Source: an uncultured Oscillospiraceae bacterium
GTDB taxonomy: Bacteria > Bacillota > Clostridia > Oscillospirales > Ruminococcaceae
Reading direction: 5' to 3'
NCBI GenBank assembly: GCA_910579125.1
Contig: CAJTTH010000010.1
Location: forward strand, 8,809 to 72,808
Length of the DNA: 64,000 bases
This document shows, piece after piece, positions 42,185 through 49,802 of this stretch (positions are counted from its first letter, which is position 1; every line of letters starts with the position of its first letter). Made by a program: the position numbers and the translations under genes. The notes below the pieces were generated by a model. It was not told where the DNA came from. It saw only the letters and a program-made list of their open reading frames with translations, and searched no databases.

Positions 42185-42634
42185 ATGCCCAAAAATAAAG
42201 AACCGAGACAGCCCAAGGAGGAAAAACCGAGACGCAGACGCAGAGGACTGCCGATAGGGCTGCTGCTTATTTTGCTGCTGGCGGCTGTCATTGCTGTACT
42301 TATAATTTTCAAGCCGTTCGGCGGCGACGGTTTTGGGCTTGGGGGAGGAAATTCCGGCAGCTCCGTTAGCTCGGACGTTTCGGGGAGCGATCCCGTTTCG
42401 GACAGTTCCGAATCCGATACCGTCGTGATACGAATCGACGGAAACGACATTTACTTTGACGGCGATAAATGCGATAATGCCGCAGCGCTTAAGGATAAGA
42501 TAACGGCGCTCGGCACGAAAAAGGAATACTCGATAGACCATTCCGCTGCCATAAAATCGACTTACGACGAGGTGAAACAAGTCCTTGCGGAGCTTGAAAA
42601 CGCGCTCGACATAAAGGTCAGCTACAACGAATAA
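42185..42634 (+). CDS. Membrane-anchored protein with TolR/ExbD-like extracellular domain
   Basis: The 149-aa product has a basic cytosolic start (PRRRRRGLP), one membrane helix (about 22-43), a Gly/Ser linker and a C-terminal domain of about 75 residues. The domain pattern VVIRIDGNDIYFDG, AALKDKI, YSIDHSAAIKSTYDEVKQVL, IKVSYNE resembles the periplasmic domain of ExbD/TolR. It lacks the aspartate in the membrane helix. It lies 20 bp after the ExbD-like gene and is closed by a terminator, so the three genes form one unit. Confidence 0.7.
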   Translation: MPKNKEPRQPKEEKPRRRRRGLPIGLLLILLLAAVIAVLIIFKPFGGDGFGLGGGNSGSSVSSDVSGSDPVSDSSESDTVVIRIDGNDIYFDGDKCDNAAALKDKITALGTKKEYSIDHSAAIKSTYDEVKQVLAELENALDIKVSYNE

Positions 42635-42641
42635 CGCTTAC

Positions 42642-42687
42642 AAAGCCGATATTTTCACGGGGAATGTGAGGATATCGGCTTTTCTTT
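42642..42687 (+). terminator. Terminator of the ExbB/ExbD-like operon
   Basis: AAAGCCGATAT (42642-42652) and ATATCGGCTTT (42672-42682) form a perfect 11-bp stem followed by TCTTTT. Confidence 0.85.
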
Positions 42688-42766
42688 TGGCGATATCAGT
42701 ACCTCCGTCATTTTCCGCAGCGCCTTTGCATATACTTTACAAGAAAATTTATACGGAGGTCATATT

Positions 42767-43954
42767 ATGGAAGATACGAAAAAGCTGATAGAAAAATACA
42801 AGCGCGAACTTATGGAGCTTAACCGCCGCTCTCAAAAGCCCGCGACCGTCAGGAGCAGGGTGGAGGAGCGCGTACCGGTGGTTGACAGAGAAGCGGATAC
42901 GGCTGCTCCCGTATCCGAGCCTGCTGAAGCGGCTGTCGAAACAACCGAAGTGTCAGAACCCGAAAGAAAGCCCACCGTTATCGGTTACGTTAACGAGGAG
43001 AGCGGTGAATTTCCCGCGGTCTACGACAGATTTCTTGCGGAGATTGTTGACAACGACGAAAGCCTGAACCCGAACGACATAGTTGAGCATCCCAAGGAAG
43101 AGAAATGCGACGAGCCTGTGACCGTGTCCGGGCCCGAGCCGCCGTCGGAAAACTCCGCCCCGACTGCGGACAATGAAGTTGTCGGGCTGTCAGACGTGCT
43201 TTTTACGCTGCCGAAGCATTCCAAAGTACCGTCGACACAGCAGGTTCGCGAGGACATTACCGAGCAAAGCGATCCCGCGGACAATAACCCCGAGGAGAAC
43301 GTTTCGGGCGTAACGGATAACTCGCCGACCGCGCCGCGCCCCGATCTCGCGGACGTGCAGAGCGTTTCCGCGGAAAAGGCGGAGACGCTCGCCGATCAGC
43401 CGATAAGCGGCACGAGTAAGGATGAACAGCTTACGGGACGCAGCTTTGAGGACGAGAGTTATCCGCAAAATCCCGACGCACCCTCCGGAAGCGTTATGCG
43501 GCAGGGCAGCGGTGCTGAGCCGATAAACTATCCCGAACCCGTTTACGATGATTACGACGATTTCGTTCGGCGGAATATCGGCAGAGGAACAATACTGTTT
43601 CGCGTGTATACGGCGCGTGAGGCGCTGCCTATCGCGGGGGCGCGGTGCGTTGTCACCAAAAAGATCGGCGGCGAAACCCGCGAGTTACATGTGCTCACAA
43701 CGGACAGCAGCGGTCAGACACGCACCGAAACGCTCCCCGCTCCGTCGAGAGAGCTTTCGCAGTCATTTGAGAATAATATTCAGCCGTTTGCTTTGTATGA
43801 CGCGACGGTGACAAGAAAAGATTTTGCCGATGTTGTTCTGCGCGATATCCCTGTATTTGACGGAGTGCAATCTATTCAGCGCGTAGCCATGGTTCCCGTC
43901 GCTGAAAAGAACAATGCAGCCGAGGAGATAACGGAGGTGGATAATGCCCTCTAA
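42767..43954 (+). CDS. Acidic linker protein with C-terminal transthyretin-like domain
   Basis: The 395-aa product starts with a short coiled coil (MEDTKKLIEKYKRELMELN), has a long acidic, Pro/Ser/Thr-rich, probably disordered middle (about 25-265), and ends in a beta domain. The domain begins GRGTILFRVYTAREALPIAG and has DSSGQTRTETLPAP and YDATVTRKDFADV, the layout of carboxypeptidase-regulatory/transthyretin-like folds. No signal peptide is evident. Its stop lies 10 bp inside the next gene, which is SpoIID-like with peptidoglycan-binding repeats. I recall such a pair as common in Clostridia, but the role is not established. Confidence 0.7.
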   Translation: MEDTKKLIEKYKRELMELNRRSQKPATVRSRVEERVPVVDREADTAAPVSEPAEAAVETTEVSEPERKPTVIGYVNEESGEFPAVYDRFLAEIVDNDESLNPNDIVEHPKEEKCDEPVTVSGPEPPSENSAPTADNEVVGLSDVLFTLPKHSKVPSTQQVREDITEQSDPADNNPEENVSGVTDNSPTAPRPDLADVQSVSAEKAETLADQPISGTSKDEQLTGRSFEDESYPQNPDAPSGSVMRQGSGAEPINYPEPVYDDYDDFVRRNIGRGTILFRVYTAREALPIAGARCVVTKKIGGETRELHVLTTDSSGQTRTETLPAPSRELSQSFENNIQPFALYDATVTRKDFADVVLRDIPVFDGVQSIQRVAMVPVAEKNNAAEEITEVDNAL

Positions 43955-45314
43955 CGTACCGTTTATTCCCGAAAGGATAATCGTTCACCTTGGAACGCCC
44001 TCCTCCAATGCGACCAACGTTTCGGTGACGTTCCCCGACTACATAAAGAACGTAGCCTCGAGCGAGATTTTCCCGACGTGGCCCGAGGCGGCTTTGCGGG
44101 CGAATATCTACGTTCAGATATCGTTCGCGCTCAACCGCGTTTACACCGAGTGGTACCGTTCGCGCGGCTACGATTTCGACATCACCAACTCCACCCAGTA
44201 TGACCAGGCGTTTGTGTACGGGCGAGATATTTTCGCGAATATTGCCAACATTGTTGACGAGGTTTTCAACAACTATATCGTAAGGCGCGGAAATATAGAG
44301 CCGCTGTTTACGATGTTCTGCAACGGCACGACCGTCACTTGCGAGGGCTTGTCGCAGTGGGGGACGGTGCCGCTTGCAAACCGCGGCTACACGCCCTATG
44401 AAATATTGCAGTACTACTATGGCAACGATATCGACATAGTGTACAATGCGCCGATCTCGCCGAATATCCCGAGTTATCCGGGCACACCGTTCGGGTTCGG
44501 AGCGTCGGGAAACGAGGTGCGCACCATTCAGGTACAGTTGAACCGGATAAGCACGAATTATCCCGCGATACCGAAGATAGTTCCCGCGAACGGTATATTC
44601 GGCGAAAGCACCACTGCCGCCGTCCGCACGTTCCAGAGCGTGTTTAATCTTCCCGTGACAGGTGTTGTCAACAAGGCAACATGGTATCAGATAAAGTACA
44701 TATTTGTTGCGGTAAAACACCTCTCGGAACTTACGAGCGAGGGTTTGTCGGCAGAAGAGATAGAGAACCTCTGGGACGAAAGTCTCCGTCAGGGCGATTA
44801 TGGGCAGCGTGTGCGCTCGCTTGCGTACTATCTGAACACGATATCCTACTTTAACCCCGAAATTCCCACCGTAAATTCCAACGGCGTTTTCAACGAGGCG
44901 ATGGATAATCAGGTGAAAGCGTTCGAACGCTTTTACGGCTTGAACCCCGACGGCATAGTGGATTTTCGCACATGGCAGCTTATCAGCCGTATTTACACGG
45001 ATATCCTCAATAACCTTCCCGAGGGATATGAAGGCGCGACTGCCGCGCTTTATCCCGGCTATAACCTCACCCCCGGAATGCGCAACGACGACGTTAAGGA
45101 GTTCCAGACGTATCTGCGCGTTATCGGGCAAAATATCGGCGACATTCCCGTTATTGAGGTTACGGGCTATTTCGGTCCCGAGACCGAACGCGCCGTTATG
45201 ATCTTTCAGCGGCTTTACGGGCTTGATCCGTCGGGTATCGTCGGTTCGCCGACATGGGACGCTCTCGCCAAGGAATACAATTACATTCGCTTCGGAACGG
45301 AGCGCACGGGATAA
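43944..45314 (+). CDS. SpoIID-like domain protein with peptidoglycan-binding repeats
   Basis: The 456-aa product starts at 43944 behind ACGGAGG. Residues about 20-170 resemble SpoIID/LytB lytic transglycosylase domains: VASSEIFPTWPEAALRANIY (with the likely catalytic Glu in SSEI), YDFDITNSTQYDQ and CEGLSQWGTVPLANRGYTPYEI. Three peptidoglycan-binding-type repeats follow (about 190-250, 285-345 and 380-445), each with a G-F/Y-x-x-x-T/M-x-x-A-V-x-x-F-Q-type core and ending in G-V/I-V. It probably acts on spore or vegetative cell wall. There is no signal peptide, so export may be sporulation-specific or the protein may load inside a spore layer. It is not SpoIID itself. Confidence 0.8.
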   Translation: MPSNVPFIPERIIVHLGTPSSNATNVSVTFPDYIKNVASSEIFPTWPEAALRANIYVQISFALNRVYTEWYRSRGYDFDITNSTQYDQAFVYGRDIFANIANIVDEVFNNYIVRRGNIEPLFTMFCNGTTVTCEGLSQWGTVPLANRGYTPYEILQYYYGNDIDIVYNAPISPNIPSYPGTPFGFGASGNEVRTIQVQLNRISTNYPAIPKIVPANGIFGESTTAAVRTFQSVFNLPVTGVVNKATWYQIKYIFVAVKHLSELTSEGLSAEEIENLWDESLRQGDYGQRVRSLAYYLNTISYFNPEIPTVNSNGVFNEAMDNQVKAFERFYGLNPDGIVDFRTWQLISRIYTDILNNLPEGYEGATAALYPGYNLTPGMRNDDVKEFQTYLRVIGQNIGDIPVIEVTGYFGPETERAVMIFQRLYGLDPSGIVGSPTWDALAKEYNYIRFGTERTG

Positions 45315-45329
45315 TTCTCCGCAAAAGCA

Positions 45330-45360
45330 AAGAGCCTTGACACGTTGCCAAGGCTCTTAT
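45330..45360. terminator. Bidirectional terminator between the SpoIID-like and kinase genes
   Basis: AAGAGCCTTG (45330-45339) and CAAGGCTCTT (45349-45358) form a perfect 10-bp stem between convergent genes. Confidence 0.85.
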
Positions 45361-45364
45361 TTAT

Positions 45365-45943
45365 TCACCGATAAATTTTCTCCCGCGTGTCAAGAACCAG
45401 ATCGCACCGCTCAGCGATATTCAGCACGGCAAAATACCTTTCCTCCAACGGTATCCAGCGCTCACGGAACACGGTCAGCGAGTTCGCTCCGCTGCGGCGC
45501 TCTATCCGTTTCAGCTGCTCCGTGGGGTCGACGGTGAGGAAAACGCGCAGCCCGTAATATTCCCACAGCGCGGGGTGACAGCTGTATGAGCCTTCGATTA
45601 CGGTCACTTCATTAGGTTCAACGTGAATTTCCCCGACAAGGCTTTGTGTTTTGCAGCTGAACGGGCGGTAAGAAAACGGTTCTCCGCGTTTAAGCGGCAG
45701 CATTACCTCGGCGAGCAGACGCTCACGGTCAAGATTGCCGCCATATTCGTTCAGGCGCTCGGCGGTGCGCTGCTCGGGGCGCGGAAAAAAGCTGTCGGCG
45801 TGAATAACGTTACAGCCGAGCAGTTCCCGCAACTGCTCGGCAAGGGTGGTCTTTCCCGCCGCGCAGCGTCCGTCAATGGCGACCGTCAAAGGCTTTGCGC
45901 GCTTTTTTATCTCCTCTGCGACAACAAAAACGGCTTTGTTCAT
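45365..45943 (-). CDS. Uridine kinase-like P-loop kinase
   Basis: The 192-aa product is a small P-loop kinase of the uridine/phosphoribulokinase superfamily. It has Walker A DGRCAAGKTTLAEQL, a second conserved stretch NVIHADSFFPRP and ERLLAEVMLPLK, and a hydrophobic strand VTVIEGSYS in the Walker B position. The acceptor is uncertain: nucleosides, pantothenate and other small molecules are all used by relatives. It starts 2 bp after an ECF S-component gene, suggesting import followed by phosphorylation of the same compound. Confidence 0.75.
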   Translation of the reverse strand: MNKAVFVVAEEIKKRAKPLTVAIDGRCAAGKTTLAEQLRELLGCNVIHADSFFPRPEQRTAERLNEYGGNLDRERLLAEVMLPLKRGEPFSYRPFSCKTQSLVGEIHVEPNEVTVIEGSYSCHPALWEYYGLRVFLTVDPTEQLKRIERRSGANSLTVFRERWIPLEERYFAVLNIAERCDLVLDTREKIYR

Positions 45944-45945
45944 AA

Positions 45946-46545
45946 TCAGCTCTCGGAGCTTTCGGCGTGCTTTTTGTGATGTTTTGAGAACTTCACAAGA
46001 CCCGTTTTATTGAGCACAAGCATCATAGCGGGAATAAAGACAAGCTGCAGAATGATCCCGGGAAAAGCCTTAAGGAACGCGCCTGCCATAAACATTTCCC
46101 AAGTGAAGCCGTTTTCTCCCAGACCGAGCAGGAAAATTTCCGCGACGCCCCAGACGATGCGCCCCGCGATCATCGCGGCAATCATGCTGCGGTACAGCGA
46201 AATAATGCACTTCCAGCGCGAACGGGTGTAAAGCAGACCCACCACCAGTCCGTAGGTCGCCAGTTCAAACGCCATGGCGATTGCGTCGGGATACATCGCA
46301 GGTCTTGTGAAAATGAGGGAGCGCAGCAGCGGCGTTACAAATCCTACGCCAAGACCATATTTCCAACCGCATATAAGTCCGCACAAAATAACCGGAATAT
46401 GCATGGGCAGCAGCATATTGCCGATCTGTTTGATCTGCCCCGTCAAAAACGGGAGAAGCAATCCCGCCGCGAGAAACATAGCCGATAGCGTGAGGTCAAG
46501 CACGGGCTTTCTTCTTTTCTCAACAGTATTATCCGTTTTGTTCAT
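45946..46545 (-). CDS. ECF transporter S component
   Basis: The 199-aa product has six hydrophobic helices and the pattern of the substrate-binding (S) component of ECF importers, including LLPMHIPVILCGLICGWKYG and FVTPLLRSLIF in the second and third helices (each shortened here). It has a basic C-terminus (SKHHKKHAESSES). It needs an EcfT/EcfA module, which could be a shared set elsewhere. Substrate is unknown; the adjacent kinase gene suggests a compound trapped by phosphorylation. The leader of about 100 nt shows no riboswitch I recognise. Confidence 0.82.
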   Translation of the reverse strand: MNKTDNTVEKRRKPVLDLTLSAMFLAAGLLLPFLTGQIKQIGNMLLPMHIPVILCGLICGWKYGLGVGFVTPLLRSLIFTRPAMYPDAIAMAFELATYGLVVGLLYTRSRWKCIISLYRSMIAAMIAGRIVWGVAEIFLLGLGENGFTWEMFMAGAFLKAFPGIILQLVFIPAMMLVLNKTGLVKFSKHHKKHAESSES

Positions 46546-46650
46546 GTCAATCTACATCTCCGGTCGTATTATTTTCAGTCTGCGGGTTCTGTTTACGGAA
46601 CACGTTCTGCGACAAAGAAATCCACAGTTAAAAGTTAATGCCTATAATAA

Positions 46651-46679
46651 ATTATATCACAATATTCCGCAAACGTCAA
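46651..46679 (-). promoter_or_regulatory. SigA promoter of the S-component/kinase pair
   Basis: On the minus strand TTGACG (46679-46674) and TATAAT (46656-46651) are 17 bp apart. Transcription would start about 100 nt before the S-component ATG. Confidence 0.8.
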
Positions 46680-46693
46680 GAGAGGACAATAAA

Positions 46694-46732
46694 AACATTG
46701 AAACCCCGCATTTCTGCGAGGCTTCAATGTTG
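46694..46732 (-). terminator. Minus-strand terminator
   Basis: On the minus strand AACATTGAA pairs with TTCAATGTT around a second GC helix (CCTCGCA/TGCGGGG), followed by TTTTATTG. It would end the transcript of the small gene at 46925-47266, leaving a 190-nt trailer. Confidence 0.75.
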
Positions 46733-46805
46733 GTTTGGTTGGTAATTATATGAAAAGGGTGGTTGGCAATTTTAACTAATCGCGAGCGTTCTCGACAACT
46801 CTTGA

Positions 46806-46823
46806 TTACAATACATATTGTAA
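46806..46823. promoter_or_regulatory. 18-bp palindrome of operator type
   Basis: TTACAATA and TATTGTAA form perfect 8-bp arms around CA. It lies in a 190-bp stretch downstream of the small minus-strand gene where no gene is visible. It looks like a dimer-binding site, but no promoter is near enough to give it a clear target. Confidence 0.35.
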
Positions 46824-46924
46824 CAATTGTGTATGAAATTTGGAAGTCGCTTTGGTGAAAGTTAAGTGAAAATTATACACAAATGAGGTGCAAATCGCTC
46901 GTTAATAAAAAGGTTCAATATGCG

Positions 46925-47266
46925 CTATATATTTTGTCCGAACTTGCGCAGAATATCGCGCATAAGCTCTCTGTCAATCGTCCACAGCTTGGTTTTGCCG
47001 CGCGGAAGATCATCGACGCGGTATTCAAAGCGAATGTAGATCTCGCTGTAATCTTCATTATAATAGAAGATGCACAGCAGATATCTGTCCTTTGTGGCGT
47101 AATAATTTACGGGAACATAGCCGACAACCGCACGCAGATCGCCGTCCATTTCGCTCTCGACCTGTCTGAGCGGCAGTGCCTCAAACTGAACCTTTTTGGT
47201 GAGCGGAAGAGAGTCCGCACGCTTATCCTCATCTGAGCCTTTGTTTTTTTTGAATAGTCCGAACAT
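46925..47266 (-). CDS. Small hypothetical protein (113 aa)
   Basis: I do not recognise this product. It begins MFGLFKKNKGSDEDKR, a basic-then-acidic start without a membrane helix. A compact alpha/beta-looking domain follows (LRAVVGYVPVNYYATKDRY, IYIRFEYRVDDLP, LMRDILRKFG, quoted in parts). The ribosome site AAGGG lies close upstream. It has no operon partner and ends before the minus-strand terminator at 46694-46732. It is divergent from groES, 290 bp away. Confidence 0.65.
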   Translation of the reverse strand: MFGLFKKNKGSDEDKRADSLPLTKKVQFEALPLRQVESEMDGDLRAVVGYVPVNYYATKDRYLLCIFYYNEDYSEIYIRFEYRVDDLPRGKTKLWTIDRELMRDILRKFGQNI

Positions 47267-47461
47267 AAAGTATCCCTTTCAAGATCGATCAGCGCTGCTT
47301 TTTTGTAATTATAACATAAACTTCGGAAATTTGCAATATCCTTAATATAAATATCGTAAAATCAATAAAAAATCACTGTATAAAATTACCAAAAGATGTC
47401 GATAATAAAAACAAATATTTGTGCTACCATACAAAATTGTAAAAAAAACACACAATACCTC

Positions 47462-47494
47462 TTGATTTTTTTTTAATATAGGTTAAAATATAAT
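47462..47494 (+). promoter_or_regulatory. Promoter of groES-groEL
   Basis: TTGATT (47462-47467) with TAAAAT (47484-47489) at 16 bp, or the overlapping TATAAT (47489-47494), gives a SigA promoter running directly into the CIRCE element. Confidence 0.75.
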
Positions 47495-47520
47495 TAGCAC
47501 TCGGGAAACACGAGTGCTAA
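47494..47520 (+). promoter_or_regulatory. CIRCE operator (HrcA binding site)
   Basis: TTAGCACTC (47494-47502), nine bases, then GAGTGCTAA (47512-47520) is an exact match to the CIRCE consensus. HrcA repressor bound here would block groES-groEL transcription until heat or misfolded protein titrates GroEL away from HrcA. Confidence 0.97.
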
Positions 47521-47557
47521 AAGTATTCGCACATTATTTCATTAGGAGGAAATATAT

Positions 47558-48001
47558 ATGACGATCAGACCTTTAGCAGACAGAGTAGTTATCAAGTCGG
47601 TTGAGGCGGAGGAGACCACCAAGAGCGGTATCATTCTCACAGCCGCAGCGCAGGAGAAGCCTTCTATCGCCGAGGTAGTTGCGGTAGGACCGGGCGGAAC
47701 GGTTGACGGCAAGGAAGTCGAGATGTTCGTCGAGGTCGGCGACAAAGTCCTTATCAGCAAGTATTCGGGCACCGAGGTAAAGGTTGACGGTGTAGAGTAC
47801 TCCATTGTAAGACAGGATGACATTCTCGCGGTTGTTGAGGAGAGCGCCGGAAAGACCGCTTCCAAAGCGGCAAAAGCAGAAGCTCCCGCTACAAGGAAAA
47901 AGCCCGGTCCCAAGCCCGGAGCAAGGGCGGCTGCAAAAGCGGCTGCGGCGGCAAAGCCCGGACGCAAAAAACCCGGTCCCAAGCCCAAGACCGCTAAGTA
48001 A
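47558..48001 (+). CDS. groES: Co-chaperonin GroES with long basic C-terminal tail
   Basis: GroES caps the GroEL folding chamber. Residues 1-94 are a normal GroES: MTIRPLADRVVIKSVEAEE, the mobile loop with TKSGIILT, VVAVGPGG, VEVGDKVLISKYSGTEV and DDILAVVE (given as separate motifs). The family normally ends here, but this chain continues about 53 residues. The tail is Lys/Ala/Pro/Gly-rich with two near copies of a KKPGPKP unit (RKKPGPKPGAR and RKKPGPKPKTAK), like a histone-H1- or AT-hook-type tail. The reading frame and codon use continue smoothly to the stop, and groEL follows 34 bp later. The tail's role is unknown. Confidence 0.95.
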   Translation: MTIRPLADRVVIKSVEAEETTKSGIILTAAAQEKPSIAEVVAVGPGGTVDGKEVEMFVEVGDKVLISKYSGTEVKVDGVEYSIVRQDDILAVVEESAGKTASKAAKAEAPATRKKPGPKPGARAAAKAAAAAKPGRKKPGPKPKTAK

Positions 48002-48035
48002 TTAAATTTCACATAAACATCAGGAGGAGATAATT

Positions 48036-49664
48036 ATGGCAAAGGATATTATTTACGGCGAGGAAGCAAGAAAGTCTCTGCAAAAGGGCATTGATACTCT
48101 TGCGGATACTGTTAAGATCACACTCGGACCGAAGGGCAGAAATGTTGTTCTGTCCAAGAAGTACGGCTCTCCGCTCATCACCAACGACGGCGTTACTATC
48201 GCTAAGGAGATCGAGCTTGAGGACGCTTTCGAGAATATGGGCGCGGCTCTCGTTAAGGAAGTCGCTACCAAGACCAACGACGCAGCGGGCGACGGTACGA
48301 CTACCGCTACTCTGCTTGCACAAGCACTTGTGCGCGAGGGTATGAAGAATATCGCGGCCGGCGCAAACCCCATGGTCGTTAAAAAGGGTATGAAGAAAGC
48401 CGTTGACGCAGCTGTCGAGGAGATCAAGAAGAACTCCAAGAAGGTTGCGGGTTCTGCGGATATCGCACGTGTCGCGACAATTTCCGCGGGCGACGAGTTC
48501 ATCGGAAAGCTCATTGCCGAGGCAATGGATAAGGTAACGGCTGACGGCGTTATCACTCTCGAGGAGAGCAAGACCGCCGATACCTATTCCGAGGTGGTTG
48601 AGGGTATGCAGTTCGACCGCGGCTATATTTCGCCGTATATGGTAACGGATACCGACAAAATGGAGGCTGTTCTCGACAATCCCTACATTTTGATAACTGA
48701 CAAGAAGATTTCGTCCATTCAGGACATTCTGCCGCTGCTCGAGCAGATCGTGCAGTCGGGCAAGAAGCTGCTCATTATCGCCGAGGACGTTGACGGCGAC
48801 GCTTTGACCAATCTCATTCTCAACAAGCTGCGCGGCGTATTCACCTGCGTTGCGGTTAAGGCTCCCGGCTTCGGCGACCGCCGCAAGGAAATGCTTAAGG
48901 ATATCGCGATTCTCACCAACGGCGAGGTAATCACCGACGAGTTGGGTCTGGATATCAAGGATACGCAGATCAGCCAGCTCGGTACTGCTAAGCAGGTTAA
49001 GATCACCAAGGAGAACACCATTATCGTTGACGGCGCGGGCAAGTCCGCTGAGATCAAATCCCGCGTAAACGAGATCAGAAACGCTATCGAAGCTACCACC
49101 TCCGAGTTCGACAAGGAGAAGCTTCAGGAGCGCCTTGCCAAGCTCTCGGGCGGCGTTGGCGTTATCAAGGTCGGCGCGGCTACCGAGGTCGAGATGAAGG
49201 AGAAGAAGCTCCGTATCGAGGACGCTCTCGCGGCTACCAAGGCTGCAGTTGAGGAGGGTATCGTTGCGGGCGGAGGAGTTGCGCTTATTGACGCTATGCC
49301 CGCTGTCGCAAAGATAATGAGCACCCTTGAGGGCGACGAGAAAACGGGCGCGTCTATCGTTCTCCGCGCACTCGAAGAGCCTATCCGCCAGATCGCGCTT
49401 AACGCAGGCGTTGAGGGCAGCGTTATCATCGACACTATTGTCAAGAAAAAGACTGTCGGCTACGGCTACGACGCTTACAACGAGTCTTACGGCGATATGC
49501 TCAAAAAGGGTATCGTAGACCCCGCAAAGGTAACTCGTTCCGCGCTGCAGAACGCTTCCTCCGTTGCGGAGATGGTTCTCACCACTGAGAGCCTTGTTGC
49601 TGATAAGCCCGAGCCCGAGGCTCCCGCCGCTCCCGCTGCTCCCGGAATGGGCGGAATGTACTAA
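48036..49664 (+). CDS. groEL: Chaperonin GroEL
   Basis: GroEL forms the ATP-driven double-ring folding chamber. The 542-aa product is canonical, with GPKGRNVVLSKKYGSP, the ATP-binding GDGTTTATLLAQ, KAPGFGDRRKEML, AGGGVALIDA and the usual flexible ending GMGGMY. It is the second gene of the CIRCE-controlled unit and is closed by a strong terminator. Confidence 0.98.
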   Translation: MAKDIIYGEEARKSLQKGIDTLADTVKITLGPKGRNVVLSKKYGSPLITNDGVTIAKEIELEDAFENMGAALVKEVATKTNDAAGDGTTTATLLAQALVREGMKNIAAGANPMVVKKGMKKAVDAAVEEIKKNSKKVAGSADIARVATISAGDEFIGKLIAEAMDKVTADGVITLEESKTADTYSEVVEGMQFDRGYISPYMVTDTDKMEAVLDNPYILITDKKISSIQDILPLLEQIVQSGKKLLIIAEDVDGDALTNLILNKLRGVFTCVAVKAPGFGDRRKEMLKDIAILTNGEVITDELGLDIKDTQISQLGTAKQVKITKENTIIVDGAGKSAEIKSRVNEIRNAIEATTSEFDKEKLQERLAKLSGGVGVIKVGAATEVEMKEKKLRIEDALAATKAAVEEGIVAGGGVALIDAMPAVAKIMSTLEGDEKTGASIVLRALEEPIRQIALNAGVEGSVIIDTIVKKKTVGYGYDAYNESYGDMLKKGIVDPAKVTRSALQNASSVAEMVLTTESLVADKPEPEAPAAPAAPGMGGMY

Positions 49665-49684
49665 TTAACGTTTGCAACAGTTTT

Positions 49685-49717
49685 ACAGGCTGCACTTTAC
49701 CGTGCAGCCTGTTTTTT
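49685..49717 (+). terminator. Terminator of groES-groEL
   Basis: ACAGGCTGCAC (49685-49695) and GTGCAGCCTGT (49702-49712) form a perfect 11-bp stem followed by TTTTT. Confidence 0.92.
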
Positions 49718-49802
49718 GTGCAGAAACGCCGCGCTTCATCTGATTGGTTATGTAATATTTTTTGTTCTCCGTGAATAAAATGTTCAAAAAGGAGTGAAAA
49801 TT

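Noticed and set aside
46546..46650. Possible riboswitch in the leader of the S-component gene
   Set aside because: I looked for TPP, FMN, preQ1 and folate-type consensus elements and found none; only a plain leader of about 100 nt is visible.
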